NCBI GenBank assembly: GCA_026874595.1
Contig: CM049320.1
Coordinates: forward strand, 7,941,464 to 8,005,463
Source: Sipunculus nudus
Taxonomy: Eukaryota > Annelida > Sipuncula > Golfingiida > Sipunculidae
DNA length: 64,000 bases
Direction: 5' to 3'
Shown: one piece after another, positions 51,601 to 60,498 of the stretch
Layout: the number at the start of each line of letters is the position of its first letter
Numbering within the stretch: position 1 is the stretch's first letter
Notes under the pieces: model-generated
What the model was told of the DNA's origin: nothing
Databases searched by the model: none
What the model saw: the letters and a program-made list of their open reading frames with translations, nothing else
Program-made: the position numbers and the translations under genes

Positions 51601-52529
51601 ATACATTTGATTTTATTTCTAAGAAACAGTTCATAATAATCTTTTTGTTGTGTCAATATTCAACTTTATGCCAGTCTATCAGAAGAAAAAAACAATCTTA
51701 AAAATAGATAGAACAAAACACATGAATAAAGATTAAAATGAAAAGAAATAAGCAAATGCAAATATGTAACTCTTTCTTAATTCACCTCAACCCAAGGGCG
51801 GCGCTGCCGGTATAAAAAATTAGTGTTACAATTTCAATGTCACCATTAAAATAAAATATGAAAAAGAGGTTTTACCTTAAAATATAGCCCTATAATATGA
51901 ATTTTTTAATTGTAATTTTTTTGGATGAGCCTGGTACAGACATTCATCGTTCAGTGTATGGACCTTTGTCTTTCAGTGTATGGACCTTTGTCTTTCAGTG
52001 TATGGACCTTTGTCTTTCAGTGTATGGACCTTTGTCTTTCAGTGTATGGACCTTTGCCTTTCAGTGTATGGACCTTTGCCTTTCAGTGTATGGACCTTGG
52101 CCTTTCAGTGCATGGACCTTTGCCTTTCAGTGCATGGACCTTTGCCTTTCAGTGTATGGACCTTTGTCTTTCAGTGTATGGACCTTTGCCTTTCAGTGTA
52201 TGGACCTTTGCCTTTCAGTGCATGGACCTTTGTCTTTCAGTGTATGGAAATTTGTCTTTTTCAGTGCATGGACCTTTGTCTATCAGTGCATGGACCTTTG
52301 TCTTTCAGTGTATGGACCTGTGCTTTGACTTTGACAAGCTTTGACTGAAGTGTATCCTCATGCATTGCAGTGGGCAGATACAGACTGTTCATTATTTTAG
52401 ATATAACAAATAATAACCATCTTTCCATGCAAGTTTTCAGAATTAATTACACCTTGCTGCATGATATTCTTAATACAAACCAACATAATACCATATAATA
52501 CATATAGCACACAGAATAATAATTTCATT

Positions 52530-52609
<80 letters not shown>

Positions 52610-55600
52610 CCCAAGTTAATATTTTAAAATAATTCATATATATATATATATAACATCCAGAAAAAATTGGAAATCTACAACCATATACTATAAATTTAAT
52701 TTGACCTTACTGAGCAAGTTAGGAAATATCCTGTGCTGAGATGTCCAAAGACAAAATATCCTGAATTTGTAGAACTCACCTCTGCCCATCCTAAGTAGGA
52801 GAGAACTCGTCGGAACGTGCATGCAATGTTTCCACTCCCGTTGCCGTTCTGTGCACCCAGGCTCCCGGCTAAGATGGCTGTGTCTTTTGTGGTCAATGGG
52901 GCCTCTACTGACTGTGATATGGACATACTGCTGATCTCGATGGAGGGGAAAACCGACCTGTAATGTAGAAATGGTGGCACATTAAACATTCAGACATTCT
53001 AATGAAATTTTCAGGGCATTTCAGGAATGGGCCAATTAAATTTTGGCATGGATCTGGCACATGATCCAGATTCCGGATTGTTATGAAGCAATATTAAAAA
53101 ATGTAAAGTCACTTATGCACAAACATACCTTGGAATATGGGTAAATAAGTAAATGCTAAGACAGTTATTGGAGGCATAGCGTAGAGGCAGTAAACTAATG
53201 AACAAGATGAACTGGGGATGACATTGGTAACACATAATGACTCAAACACAGGGAGCCATTATCAGTCGAGGACTTGCCGTGCCCATGGCTGTTGTTCATT
53301 GTGTTAGTCAAGGGAGCAATACTAAGATGTCTAGTGGTGTTTGTCAAAATATTTTCAATGAAAAAGTTCCCAAGAATAACACAGGTTTAACTAACATTCC
53401 AAAACACGAACTTTAAACACCCTCATTCCTGCAGGGTTTGCATCAGCATATCCGACATTTATTTACTGATTATAGTATGCCTGTTTGATTAATGATTAAC
53501 TACAGGCTAATGATGACACACACATTTTTTGATACATTGTTATTAAATAACTGCACAATTCAATAACTGCAACAAATATACATGTTAATATAGAGACAGG
53601 CAAAAGTAACTTTGTCCATATATTGAGAAAGAAACAATTTTTTAAGACTCTATCCTGTACTCTCTTCTTTAAGGAAAGGGTATTTTTATCTGAACCTGCA
53701 GAACTCACCTGTATTCATCTTCATCAAGACTGCTGTACCTATCAAAGAAATCAGTGGCATCAACCCCTACACTGATTGTTCCCTGGAAGGTAACAAATAA
53801 GGTATAATTAATACAGTAATATTATATATCATCTAATCAAGACCTTCATACGAAGAAAAATTGGAGAGTCCGGGACCTACTGGCCAAAATTTTGGAGAGT
53901 CACATCAAAGTTTGAAGATCTGTGTCAAATTAGCATAAAATTTAATCAAGTATTTTAGTATTTCACAAATTTATTGTATCCTTTTATGGTGATGCCATGT
54001 ATGATGATTATCAGTTGATCAAACTTTTTGGTTTTTGGCACAGGTTGACTTGGCTTTTTGAGGTGACTGGCCTTTAGTGCTACAAGTGCTGCTTTGATCC
54101 TCTTGGTCCAACAACCAGAAATTTCATGTGTCCTATTGGACATCCAGAACAAAGTGTTTGAAAGAGATTTCAAGTTTCACAGAAGCTTTTCCTTTAAATT
54201 GTTTCTGAAAGTCCTGTGTATACATAAGACTGTTGTCACCATCATTTTGTGCCTCCTCCTGCTGAATAAGGATCAGGCCATACAGAGACAATTTACATGT
54301 AAATTACCAAAGCAATTAAATAATTAATCGTTGGTGCAACCAAATTTGCATGAGCTTCCATTGACAAGAAAGCATGGTCCATTAGTCCATCTAAGTACCA
54401 GTAATTAAACAGCTCTGATCATTTTAGACAAGTGATACGCTGTGTCATTACAGTGTGTCACAGAGACTATCCAGTCTAACTGAAACTCGTAATCATGAAA
54501 CAAGCAGGATTTGGATTAAAAAGTGCTTACAGTGTGTACATAGAGTCTATAAAAAGGATAAAACTTTCTGAGTAAATGGTCACATATAAAATAAGATACA
54601 GGTTATAATTTTGTCAATAGGGTAAGCATGTAATCTAGATAAGCATAAAAATAATTAGTCTGAACTATACTTTATTTATTATAAGAACAGTTTGGCAATC
54701 ATTCACTGGACAGAGCCATATGCAGCCTCAATCCTGAACTGAAAGATGGTTTATAATATTACCCTAGGGTTTGTCCGTTGTTGCAGCCGGCGTTCCTCTC
54801 TCTCTTCTGCCAGTCTTTCGTATTCCTCCATGATTTCTCTTGGTGTCTTCACTCGAGATACAACCTGAGTTAAATAGAGTGGTGAGAGTGCTGTTAATTA
54901 TAAAACCATTCTCTGAAAGTACAGTGTATTGTCAGCAATCTCTTGAAACTACAATCATCAGTTAAATGTGATACATGATCTGGTAAAAATGCAGTTGTCT
55001 CTCATACATGGTAATTATTATGCAGACATAAATGCTGCTGTTTTTTTACACAGAGTTTACTTAACTGACTGAAGTTTTCATGTAGAAGAAACAAATTTGT
55101 ACTTGTGTTACCATCCTACCACTAGGTGGACTGGAATACTCTTTGACCTTCTTGACACTAATCCCTAACACAACAATATATTTGTCAAACATTTTAGTGA
55201 ATGGCTACTGGTGTTTTGCAGGTATTTGTAAATGTTAAAACATTAAGACGTGTATTTGAATAACCACACAACAAACAAGAGGTCCTAAATAAAGCAGTTA
55301 AATTAAAACAGTAAGGTTTCTTTGATTTCATGATTTTGAAAAATACAAACTCTATAACCAGGTCTGCTTCACAAGCTGATTTAATTTGCCTGATTCAAAT
55401 ATATATAATAAAATTATAATGTGTAGATATAAAGACAAAGCTGTTTGGTGATGTAAATAACCTGCTCACCTCCCATCCTTCTGTCTCCAATCCCTTCATC
55501 CCCATGGTATCATATATGGCACGCTTGTGTGGGTCAGCTAAAACTGTGCAAAATAAAACATGGAAGGTAAGAAAACAACAAAGAAAACTCTAAAACAGCA

Positions 55601-56402
55601 ATAGTTATATTTATCTCTTTTCTTCTACGATCTTTTATAACTTTTTAACGATTGGACTAGTGGTAGACCTGTAGTTTGTGGGGGTTACAACGACAACACC
55701 TCAATGTATGACTCAAGTCCAGGGTCGGTTCACATTTTTTGGGGACTCAAGACTGACCCTCACATTTTTAGGGACTCAAGGACTTACACTTGTACTCAGA
55801 CTCATGGGTCCTGGTACCCTTAGACTTGAACTCACACTCGAGGGTCCTGGTACCCTTAGACTTACACTTGTACTCAGGACTGCACTGTAAGGACTTGAGA
55901 AATAAGTCCCAGTCAATCTAGAGTCCAACAGAAAAACTCTGTCACATATAAAAGCTTATGTAATTGTGTGAACAGTAACTACTAACAGCATATCACAAAT
56001 AATAACAATAAATCAAAGCATGTAAAGTAAAAGCATGTGTGCACTACCTAAATAATGATAATCTGATATTTCCATTTTAAGTCGAAGAAGGTGGACTTGG
56101 ACTCAAATCCAAAAGACTTGGACTCAAGTAGCCTGCACTTATATGGTGTGGACTCGACCACATCACTGCTATGACATAAGAGAACCTGATGACATTCATG
56201 TATTATAAACTGTATAAATGTGTTTTTATGATTCTTCTAGTATTGGACATATTGAAAGCACATTAGACCCACCTTCATGAGCTTTCTTAACCTTTGTGAA
56301 CATGAGTTCTGCTTTCTCTTTCATGGCTTCTTCCAGATGTTTATCTGGATGATAAATCCTGCTCAGCCTCCTGAATGCATTGTTGATTTCATCTAAAGAG
56401 GC
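36614..56402 (-). CDS. DNAJC11: DNAJC11 orthologue, 16 exons, 5' end off window
   Basis: The J-domain protein DNAJC11. In animals it is a mitochondrial outer-membrane-associated J-protein found with the MICOS/MIB complex, with a role in cristae organisation. Sixteen exons with GT/AG borders join in a single frame for 551 codons plus stop. Fragment residues 1-50 are the second half of the J domain with HPD at 18-20. Residues 69-102 are a charged segment rich in E and R. Residues about 103-390 are the beta-rich middle region, including [20 protein letters not shown]. Residues about 391-545 are the C-terminal DUF3395-type domain with [12 protein letters not shown]. The human protein is 559 residues long, so only about 25 N-terminal residues are missing, and that exon must lie beyond base 64000. 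The gene has no frameshift or stop, so it looks functional. Introns carry many repeats. Confidence 0.93.
36691..38589 (-). other. DNAJC11 intron with large TIR element
   Basis: Donor GTCAGT, acceptor TTTCAG. Contains the element at 36880-37970. Nothing else recognised. Confidence 0.8.
36880..37970. mobile_element. TIR element with GGTGGCGCCACC half-units, copy 2
   Basis: Left end CTATGTGTATCCGCCAAAAC (36880-36899). The right end (37951-37970) is its inverse with one mismatch in 20. Just inside the right end, GTATCCGCAAAAC at 37935-37947 pairs with GTTTTGGCGGATAC across a 3-base loop, making a terminal hairpin. The core holds alternating half-units with the palindrome or variants at 37004, 37153, 37282, 37432, 37491 and 37640, and is inverted relative to 17007-18020. 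No transposase, so non-autonomous. The half-unit blocks include GGGATAAAATCACTCATATC-type and AAAGAGCTATGTGAGAT-type segments. Confidence 0.7.
38590..38719 (-). CDS. DNAJC11: DNAJC11 exon, DUF3395 core
   Basis: CTCCTTGCAG acceptor, GTCAGT donor. Residues 484-526 include [20 protein letters not shown] and [16 protein letters not shown] is the most conserved stretch of the C-terminal domain. Confidence 0.93.
39660..39878 (+). mobile_element. pearl-like right-end fragment
   Basis: Part of a core (TTTGACCTAATTCTGGGTTT, GTGTCAAAATGTGCCAGAG), a CAGACAGACAGATGGAGGGAC tract and the hairpin TAGCTCAGTTGCCT...AGTCAGCTGAGCTA at 39847-39876. Confidence 0.55.
40478..40668. repeat. short imperfect tandem repeat
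   Basis: Three units start at GACATGTGGA (40478, 40531, 40610) and share CATCTGCA(G/A)G(T/C)GAACATAAA and CACTGAGAAAT blocks. Confidence 0.7.
40826..40850. repeat. (GA)n microsatellite
   Basis: About 12 uninterrupted GA units. Confidence 0.9.
41024..41114 (-). CDS. DNAJC11: DNAJC11 exon
   Basis: TATTACAG acceptor, GTCAGT donor. Residues 453-483, [17 protein letters not shown] then [14 protein letters not shown]. The IDVT-PLQ-VKDSKL pattern is characteristic of the family. Confidence 0.93.
41115..41779 (-). other. DNAJC11 intron, nothing recognised
   Basis: The plus frame at 41429-41776 is intronic and shows no known family. Confidence 0.7.
41780..41895 (-). CDS. DNAJC11: DNAJC11 exon
   Basis: TTTGCAG acceptor. 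Residues 415-452 include [20 protein letters not shown] and [14 protein letters not shown]. Two donors lie close together: GTGAAA would break the frame, while GTATCAG ten bases later keeps phase 2 into the next exon, so I use GTATCAG. Confidence 0.92.
41896..42562 (-). other. DNAJC11 intron with GACTC-type patch
   Basis: About 42370-42480 resembles the GACTC-rich repeat at 55690-56165 (GGTGGACTTGGATTTTGATG, GTGGACTCAGACTTG). Otherwise featureless. Confidence 0.6.
42563..42632 (-). CDS. DNAJC11: DNAJC11 exon, coiled-coil linker
   Basis: CTTATTCAG acceptor, GTATGT donor. Residues 391-414 ([17 protein letters not shown]...), a charged helix that opens the C-terminal domain. Confidence 0.9.
43357..43764 (+). 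pseudogene. C-terminal fragment of LINE reverse-transcriptase ORF
   Basis: The frame is open from the insertion breakpoint to TGA at 43762-43764, about 135 codons, with no internal stop. The peptide has [36 protein letters not shown] and [10 protein letters not shown], the Cys/His pattern seen at the C-terminus of many invertebrate LINE ORFs. The catalytic reverse transcriptase and endonuclease are absent, so it is a dead fragment and not a host gene. Confidence 0.8.
43357..44142 (+). mobile_element. 5'-truncated non-LTR retrotransposon (LINE) with TSD
   Basis: A 786-bp insertion flanked by CTGATAGTCAATATA at 43342-43356 and again at 44143-44157, a 12-15-bp target-site duplication. It contains the 3' end of a reverse-transcriptase ORF, a 3'-UTR with two imperfect ~150-bp units (about 43780-43890 and 43935-44050), AATAAA, and a tail of about four TTCTG units at 44121-44142. 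It is antisense to the host gene. The intact duplication and tail suggest a fairly recent insertion. Confidence 0.85.
44516..44615. repeat. 50-bp tandem duplication
   Basis: Two adjacent copies beginning ACATCTTGATGAATAGAGAC differ at one base (GATGAATA/GATAAATA). A recent duplication. Confidence 0.9.
44862..45502. repeat. ~320-bp tandem duplication next to a splice donor
   Basis: Copies at 44862-45180 and 45181-45502 begin ACCTGACAATACCAGGGTTC and end CATGTAAAGAAAAT. They differ by a few substitutions and 1-bp indels. The second copy ends 6 bases from the DNAJC11 exon donor (GTGAGA at 45508-45509). Minus frames here are not exons. Confidence 0.9.
45510..45665 (-). CDS. DNAJC11: DNAJC11 exon, end of beta-rich region
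   Basis: ACTGTTTCAG acceptor, GTGAGA donor. Residues 339-390 include [20 protein letters not shown] and [19 protein letters not shown], a conserved hydrophobic stretch, then a lysine-rich linker. The TGA seen in genomic read-through lies within the intron donor. Confidence 0.95.
45666..46032 (-). other. DNAJC11 intron, nothing recognised
   Basis: Short AT-rich intron. Confidence 0.8.
46033..46149 (-). CDS. DNAJC11: DNAJC11 exon
   Basis: TCCTTTCAG acceptor, GTAAGT donor. Residues 300-338, [20 protein letters not shown] then [19 protein letters not shown], alternating strands typical of the beta-rich region. Confidence 0.95.
46150..47610 (-). other. DNAJC11 intron, nothing recognised
   Basis: About 1.46 kb, AT-rich, without a recognised repeat family. 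Confidence 0.7.
47611..47693 (-). CDS. DNAJC11: DNAJC11 exon
   Basis: TATTTTTAG acceptor, GTAAGG donor. Residues 273-299, [20 protein letters not shown] and AKMRGAI. Confidence 0.93.
48204..48822. mobile_element. TIR element with terminal hairpin
   Basis: Left end TATGTCTCCCTCCCCTCC. The right end is its inverse (GGAGGGAGGAGACATA), and just inside it TGTCTCC pairs with GGAGACA to make a hairpin at 48796-48820. The interior has diverged units with ATAAGGTCAAGGTCCAGGTC and GATCAAGGTCAAGGTCATC blocks. No ORF. Confidence 0.6.
48925..49240 (+). repeat. dispersed repeat family G, copy 2
   Basis: CAGGAGGGTACGCGTTCACA, ATTTCAGGAATGGGCCAATG, TTTTGGTGTGGATCAGGCAC, then a poly-C run at 49219-49232. 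Same order as at 19433-19765. Confidence 0.6.
49602..49726 (-). CDS. DNAJC11: DNAJC11 exon
   Basis: ACATTTCAG acceptor, GTAAGT donor. Residues 231-272, [19 protein letters not shown] then [20 protein letters not shown]. Confidence 0.95.
49727..50588 (-). other. DNAJC11 intron, nothing recognised
   Basis: AT-rich. Open frames on both strands lack family features. Confidence 0.7.
50589..50653 (-). CDS. DNAJC11: DNAJC11 exon
   Basis: TTATTCAAG acceptor, GTAAGT donor. Residues 209-230, [20 protein letters not shown]. Confidence 0.93.
50654..51084 (-). other. DNAJC11 intron, nothing recognised
   Basis: About 430 bp, AT-rich. Confidence 0.75.
51085..51152 (-). CDS. DNAJC11: DNAJC11 exon
   Basis: CCCTGACAG acceptor, GTAGGT donor. 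Residues 187-208, [20 protein letters not shown]. Confidence 0.92.
51951..52320. repeat. 22-bp minisatellite, 17 copies
   Basis: Seventeen direct units with core TCAGTGTATGGACCTTTG begin at 51952 and repeat every 22 bp, except one 24-bp step (52238 to 52262). Variants are GTGTATGG/GTGCATGG and TTTGTC/TTTGCC. No stop occurs in the unit in any forward frame, so three long plus-strand frames (143, 139 and 122 codons) arise from the repeat and are not genes. Confidence 0.97.
52530..52606. repeat. compound (TA)n(GA)n microsatellite
   Basis: About 25 TA units followed by about 14 GA units. Confidence 0.95.
52780..52957 (-). CDS. DNAJC11: DNAJC11 exon, conserved [11 protein letters not shown] segment
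   Basis: CATTACAG acceptor, GTGAGT donor. Residues 127-186 include [20 protein letters not shown] and [18 protein letters not shown], closely matching the vertebrate sequence. Confidence 0.96.
52958..53708 (-). other. DNAJC11 intron with family G fragment
   Basis: 53005-53150 carries ATTTCAGGAATGGGCCAAT and GATCTGGCACATGATCCAGA, the middle of repeat family G. Nothing else recognised. Confidence 0.7.
53709..53782 (-). CDS. DNAJC11: DNAJC11 exon
   Basis: TACCTTCCAG acceptor, GTGAGT donor. Residues 103-126, [20 protein letters not shown], the conserved start of the middle region. Confidence 0.95.
53783..54762 (-). other. DNAJC11 intron, nothing recognised
   Basis: About 1 kb, AT-rich. Open frames at 53955-54327 overlap on opposite strands and are not exons. 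Confidence 0.7.
54763..54864 (-). CDS. DNAJC11: DNAJC11 exon, charged helix
   Basis: TTTAACTCAG acceptor, GTAATA donor. Residues 69-102, [20 protein letters not shown] then [14 protein letters not shown]. The TPxEI..E.ERL pattern is family-typical. Confidence 0.95.
54865..55469 (-). other. DNAJC11 intron, nothing recognised
   Basis: About 600 bp, AT-rich. Confidence 0.75.
55470..55543 (-). CDS. DNAJC11: DNAJC11 exon, end of J domain
   Basis: TTTTGCACAG acceptor, GTGAGC donor. Residues 44-68, [20 protein letters not shown] then TEGWE. This is helix IV and the exit of the J domain. Confidence 0.95.
55544..56272 (-). other. DNAJC11 intron with GACTC-rich repeat
   Basis: Mostly occupied by the repeat at 55690-56165. 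Confidence 0.75.
55690..56165. repeat. GACTC/GACTT-rich imperfect repeat
   Basis: Built from variants of GGGACTCAAG, ACTTGTACTCAG and GGACTTGGACTC. A block with GGGTCCTGGTACCCTTAGAC occurs twice in tandem (about 55806-55863). Complementary GACTTGAGT/ACTCAAGTC segments lie at both ends. The 70-codon plus frame at 55678 is repeat-derived. Confidence 0.6.
56273..56402 (-). CDS. DNAJC11: DNAJC11 exon, J domain with HPD
   Basis: CTTTTCAG acceptor, GTGGGT donor. Residues 1-43 of the fragment, [20 protein letters not shown] then [23 protein letters not shown], needed to stimulate Hsp70 ATPase, is intact. The exon starts in phase 0 inside helix II, so another exon with the start codon and helix I must lie upstream (beyond 64000). 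Confidence 0.95.
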
Positions 56403-56447
56403 CTGAAAAGATGAAAACAAACAATGAAGCACTGGTAAAGTTCAATA

Positions 56448-57011
56448 ACAAGTGACCCATGGGTCATGACGCTCAGCTGCCAAGCATGACCTGCGACATC
56501 ATGGGCTGCAATTCACAGCTTCTAGTAAAATTGATGCAGAACCTACATCTACATTGCCATAAATTCTTATCATATATGTCTGGTTAAAACATAGTGAATG
56601 ATGGTCTGAGGCAAAATGTATGGTTGTTGAGCTATCAGGAACTAATCCCACAGCTTGCTCGATACCTGTCAGTCTCAAAAGGAATACCACACAAGCCACA
56701 TATAAGATCAAAATATAGCAAAAGATCAAGGGAATCCATGCAAGAATTATTGTGAAACGGGTGCTTCCATATTAATTTTTATTCAATACAAGCCAACTGT
56801 ACTGAGCTTTCAAAAATGATGGTCATATTTATTAAGAAATCTTTGACCCAATGCAAGATTACATTAATATACATCCCACTGCATTCACTTTAATAGTTCT
56901 TGAGATAATATGTTTTTAAGGAATTTAAAGATGGCGTCTTGGTGGCCATATTGGATTTCTGACAGGTCGGAAATTGAACAACAAACATCCTCTAAAAGGG
57001 ACCAAACATCA
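56448..57011 (+). mobile_element. pearl-like element 1 of nest (left part)
   Basis: Left end ACAAGTGACCCATGGGTCAT then GACGCTCAGCTG at 56448-56479. About 530 bp that follow align with 60937-61500 (GCCAAGCATGACCT, ATGGTCTGAGG, AACTGTACTG, GAGACCAAAC-like blocks). It is broken at 57011 by the next left end. Confidence 0.65.
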
Positions 57012-57864
57012 TAAAACAAGTGACCCATGGGTCATGACGCTCAGCTGAAAGGGAAGAGATTCGCAAAAAGGAAATTTTATCATCTGAATGGTAGTATATA
57101 CCCATTCAACTGAAGCATCAAACAGATTAACCAACAGGCTGAGATTGTGTCTGTATTAATATATCTAAAAAATAGAGAAAAAAATTTAAAAAAAAAATAC
57201 AGGTGGCTCCACCAGTCTGCAGAAACTAATAAAAACACTTAATGGTCAATATCCATGCAAAGAAGCATGGTGGTCTCTGGATTAGTTGTTCAGATACTTC
57301 AGCATTTGTATCAAATTGTCCATTATTCTGAGGGATACTTCAGAGTCCTATAGCTTGAAGGATATGGGAAACAGAGACCTAATTTCAGGTTTCCACAGAA
57401 ACTTTTCATGGGCCTCCTTGCATGACAAGAATGAAGATTCTAGGTCCAGTTGTTACGATTTGTACCCTGTTGACAGATAACCTATTCTTTAAAGGTCTCA
57501 AAAATAGAGGAAAAAATTCGTAAAAATTTGAAAAAAAATTGAGGTGGCTCACCCAGTCTGCAGAAACTGATGGAACACCTCATGATCAATATGTATGCCA
57601 AAAATCATGACCATCAGTGTTGTTGTAGTTATTGAGATACTGCAGTTTTTGTATCAAATTTTTCATTATTATGGGGGGTATTTTGAAGCCATACAGCTTA
57701 AAGGATATGGGTAACAGAGACCTAATTTCAGGTTTCCATGGAGGCTTTTCATGGATCTCCCTGTTTGTCAAGAATGAAGATTCTAGGTCAAGTTGTTATG
57801 ATTTGGGCTCTGTTTACAGATGTTCATATCTTTAAAGGACTCAAAAATAGAGAAAAAAATTCAT
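57012..57864 (+). mobile_element. pearl-like element 2 of nest (interrupted)
   Basis: Left end at 57016-57047, then two core units of the type in 21183-22413 (GGTGGCTCCACCAGTCTGC at 57202, a variant at 57543). The core stops at ...AAAAATTCATAAA and resumes after 60498 with ACAAATACAGGTGGTGCCAC, showing that element 3 was inserted into it. The resumed part runs to about 60902. Confidence 0.7.
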
Positions 57865-60498
57865 AAACAAGGGACCTATGGGTCACGATGCTCAGCTGTT
57901 ATATATGATAAAAAAATATTATTTAGAAATGAGGCACATGCTGGTTTTGTGTGGTAATAAATATAAGCTGTATTATGAGTTGTTGTTGTTTAGCTTATGT
58001 ATGATTTTGATAGTACCTTTGGAGACAGGGAAGAGGATTGATTTCATTTATTTTATTAACAAATGGAGTACTATTGTCACACAGATTTTGACTTGGCCAT
58101 ATAACTTATAAGCAGAACATATAATATAAGAGTTTAACTATTTATTAAAAAAAATTACAAGTATTGTCCTAAATATAATTTTTATAAAAAATAATAAGAG
58201 AATCATATGATTTTTTAAATGAAATATAACTGATATGATTATTAAAATAATATTAAAGAATATATTCATGAATGCATTCATGAATACATTTTTAAAGTAT
58301 TTGCACGAGTATTCATATACTTTCATTTTTACCTGAATTCCTATTCTTTATGCAAGAAATTTTATAATGGAGTACATAATCATATTTGTATTTAAATACA
58401 ATTACAAAGAATTCGCACCATGTCTGGTGTTTATTCAGTTTCACCAACTAATGATGTTGAGAATCCAAAATATACAAAATTCACACATTTAAATAATGAT
58501 CATAAGTACCTGGTTTTATGGATTTTATTTATATTAAAAAATAACTGTTAAAAATTCATTTTGGACTAATTTCACATCAATGTACATACTAGACACAGTA
58601 GGAATCTAGATTAATATTATCAACTGCATCTTTGTCTATCATTAATTTCCTTCATATGATCCCTAATGATTAGTAATGAATAATATGATTTACTTCTTTA
58701 TCATTAAAATTGAACTGAAAAATGCCATAGGTGACTTCATGGTGTTATTTGGAATCTGGACATTCTACCCATCGATACAAGATTCTTATATCATCAGTAA
58801 CTGCAAGTTAATTTCCTGTTATTATAAACTAACAAATTCCTTTTCTATTTTTCTTTAATTTGTTATTAAAAACCAATAAAAATTTATTAATTTATTGTTT
58901 ATTGTTATGTTGTTGGTTAAAACTACTAGATGAGTTGGGTTGGACACCTGGATCAACTGTGGCTGGCCATAAGCTGCCTGGATTCCTGTATGCCTCGCCT
59001 CAAGCGTGCATAATTTGATGAAAGGTCAACAAGGTCAACATACAGGTGACTCAAGAGGGGCTGGAGAGAGCCAAAGTCTGACAGGGTCTCATAAAAAACA
59101 TTAATAAAAGCTACAATTTTTGGCTAATTTCTTTCAGCTTTCTAAACTAAAAAGCTGAAATCCTAATGTGTGCATGATATGAAAATTATATCAACAGTGC
59201 TCACAGGACACAAACGTGCCATGGTCACAGTTGGGCAAAATTTAAGGTACTAATTTTATATTTATACTAATAACCTATAAAATTTGAAAAATTCAGAACT
59301 AATTTTGGGTATTCAATTGAATCTTGATTAAATAATGTTACATCCCTGACAAAAAAATCTCTAGCTTCAGCAATGCCCTTGTTAAGGGAGTAAATATATT
59401 TCTTGATTTTTTACAAAGTGCATTATGTTTGGGCCCATAACTTAAAACAATTACGCAATACTGACATCATTCTGGCATGTGCATAGAGAATGAAAAATAT
59501 GTATATTATTTATGATTAAAGTCAGATCAGTGGTTTTGATATTAGGCAGTCTTGAAGTGTAACAATGGGTTTTTAATGGAAAAATGAAGTTTTCCATTAA
59601 TATCTCGAAGGTATTAAGTCCTAGTGACCAAATTCTTGGCATGGTAGGGGATTTTGGAGACATCTAACTGTATGCCGAATTTAAGGAACTAAGAGCTGAA
59701 GCTGGGGAGCTGAGCTCTTGCAAACTGCATAACACTAGCTTGATGTAAACAATATGTTACATGGTGCTTGAAAACTTATTAAAATCTACAGTTTTTGATC
59801 AACTGGTTTCAAATTTTTGGTGTTAACAGTTGAAATGCTAACAAAAACATGCTGTGACAATTAAATCCACAATACTTACAGGAAAAAAACGTGCCATGGT
59901 CAAAATTGGGCAAAATTTAAGGTACCAATTTTTTATTTTTATTAATATTTTAGAAAATTTAAAAGATTTTCATCTAATTTTGGGTATACAATTTAATTTT
60001 GATTAATTAAAGTTATATTACTGGAAAAAAGGTCGATAGCTTAAACATTTTTTGTGTTAAGTGATCAAATATCTTTCCGGATTTTTTACAAAATGCATTA
60101 TGTTTGGGCCCATAACTTTTTTAAATTAAATAATACAGACATAATTTCTGGCATGTACATAGGAACTATATAGAGGGATATTAATGGTAAATATGAGGAA
60201 AAACAGATGAGTGGTTTTGATATTAGGCAGTCCTGAAGTGTGAAAATAGGTTTTTAATAAAAAATTGAGGTTTTTCCTTAATTTCTCAAAGGAACGAAGT
60301 TGCAAAGACCTAGTTTTCGGCTTGGTAGGAGATCTTGGGGACATCTAACATTATGCCGAATTTTGGATTCCTAGGTCTTACGGTTTCAAAACGTGCCACA
60401 TCTACGGACGGACGGACGGACGGACAGACGGACGGACGACGGACAATGGACCACGACTATAGCTCAGATGACTTATAGTCAGCTGAGCTAAAAAAGCT
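57865..60498 (+). mobile_element. pearl-like element 3, full length, two core units
   Basis: Left end at 57866-57898 (GGGACCTATGGGTCAC, GCTCAGCTG). A region homologous to 13590-15138 follows, with a 24-bp palindrome at 58263-58286. Two tandem cores of about 650 bp (about 59100-59745 and 59746-60390) carry AACGTGCCATGGTCA and TGGGCAAAATTTAAGGTAC. A run of CGGA units (60404-60445) and the hairpin TAGCTCAGATGACT...AGTCAGCTGAGCTA (60460-60490) close it. Sister copy, inverted, at 12831-15138. Confidence 0.75.

Larger units (their letters stand above)
51153..52779 (-). other. DNAJC11 intron with minisatellite
   Basis: Contains the 22-bp minisatellite (51951-52320) and a compound TA/GA microsatellite (52530-52606). 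Confidence 0.85.

Noticed and set aside
51897-52348. Three overlapping plus-strand ORFs of 122-143 codons with a periodic peptide
   Set aside because: They are the three frames of a stop-free 22-bp minisatellite inside a DNAJC11 intron.
56499-56729. 75-codon minus ORF with a hydrophobic start as the missing first exon of DNAJC11
   Set aside because: It lies in pearl-like element sequence repeated at about 61 kb and has no J-domain helix I features or usable donor.
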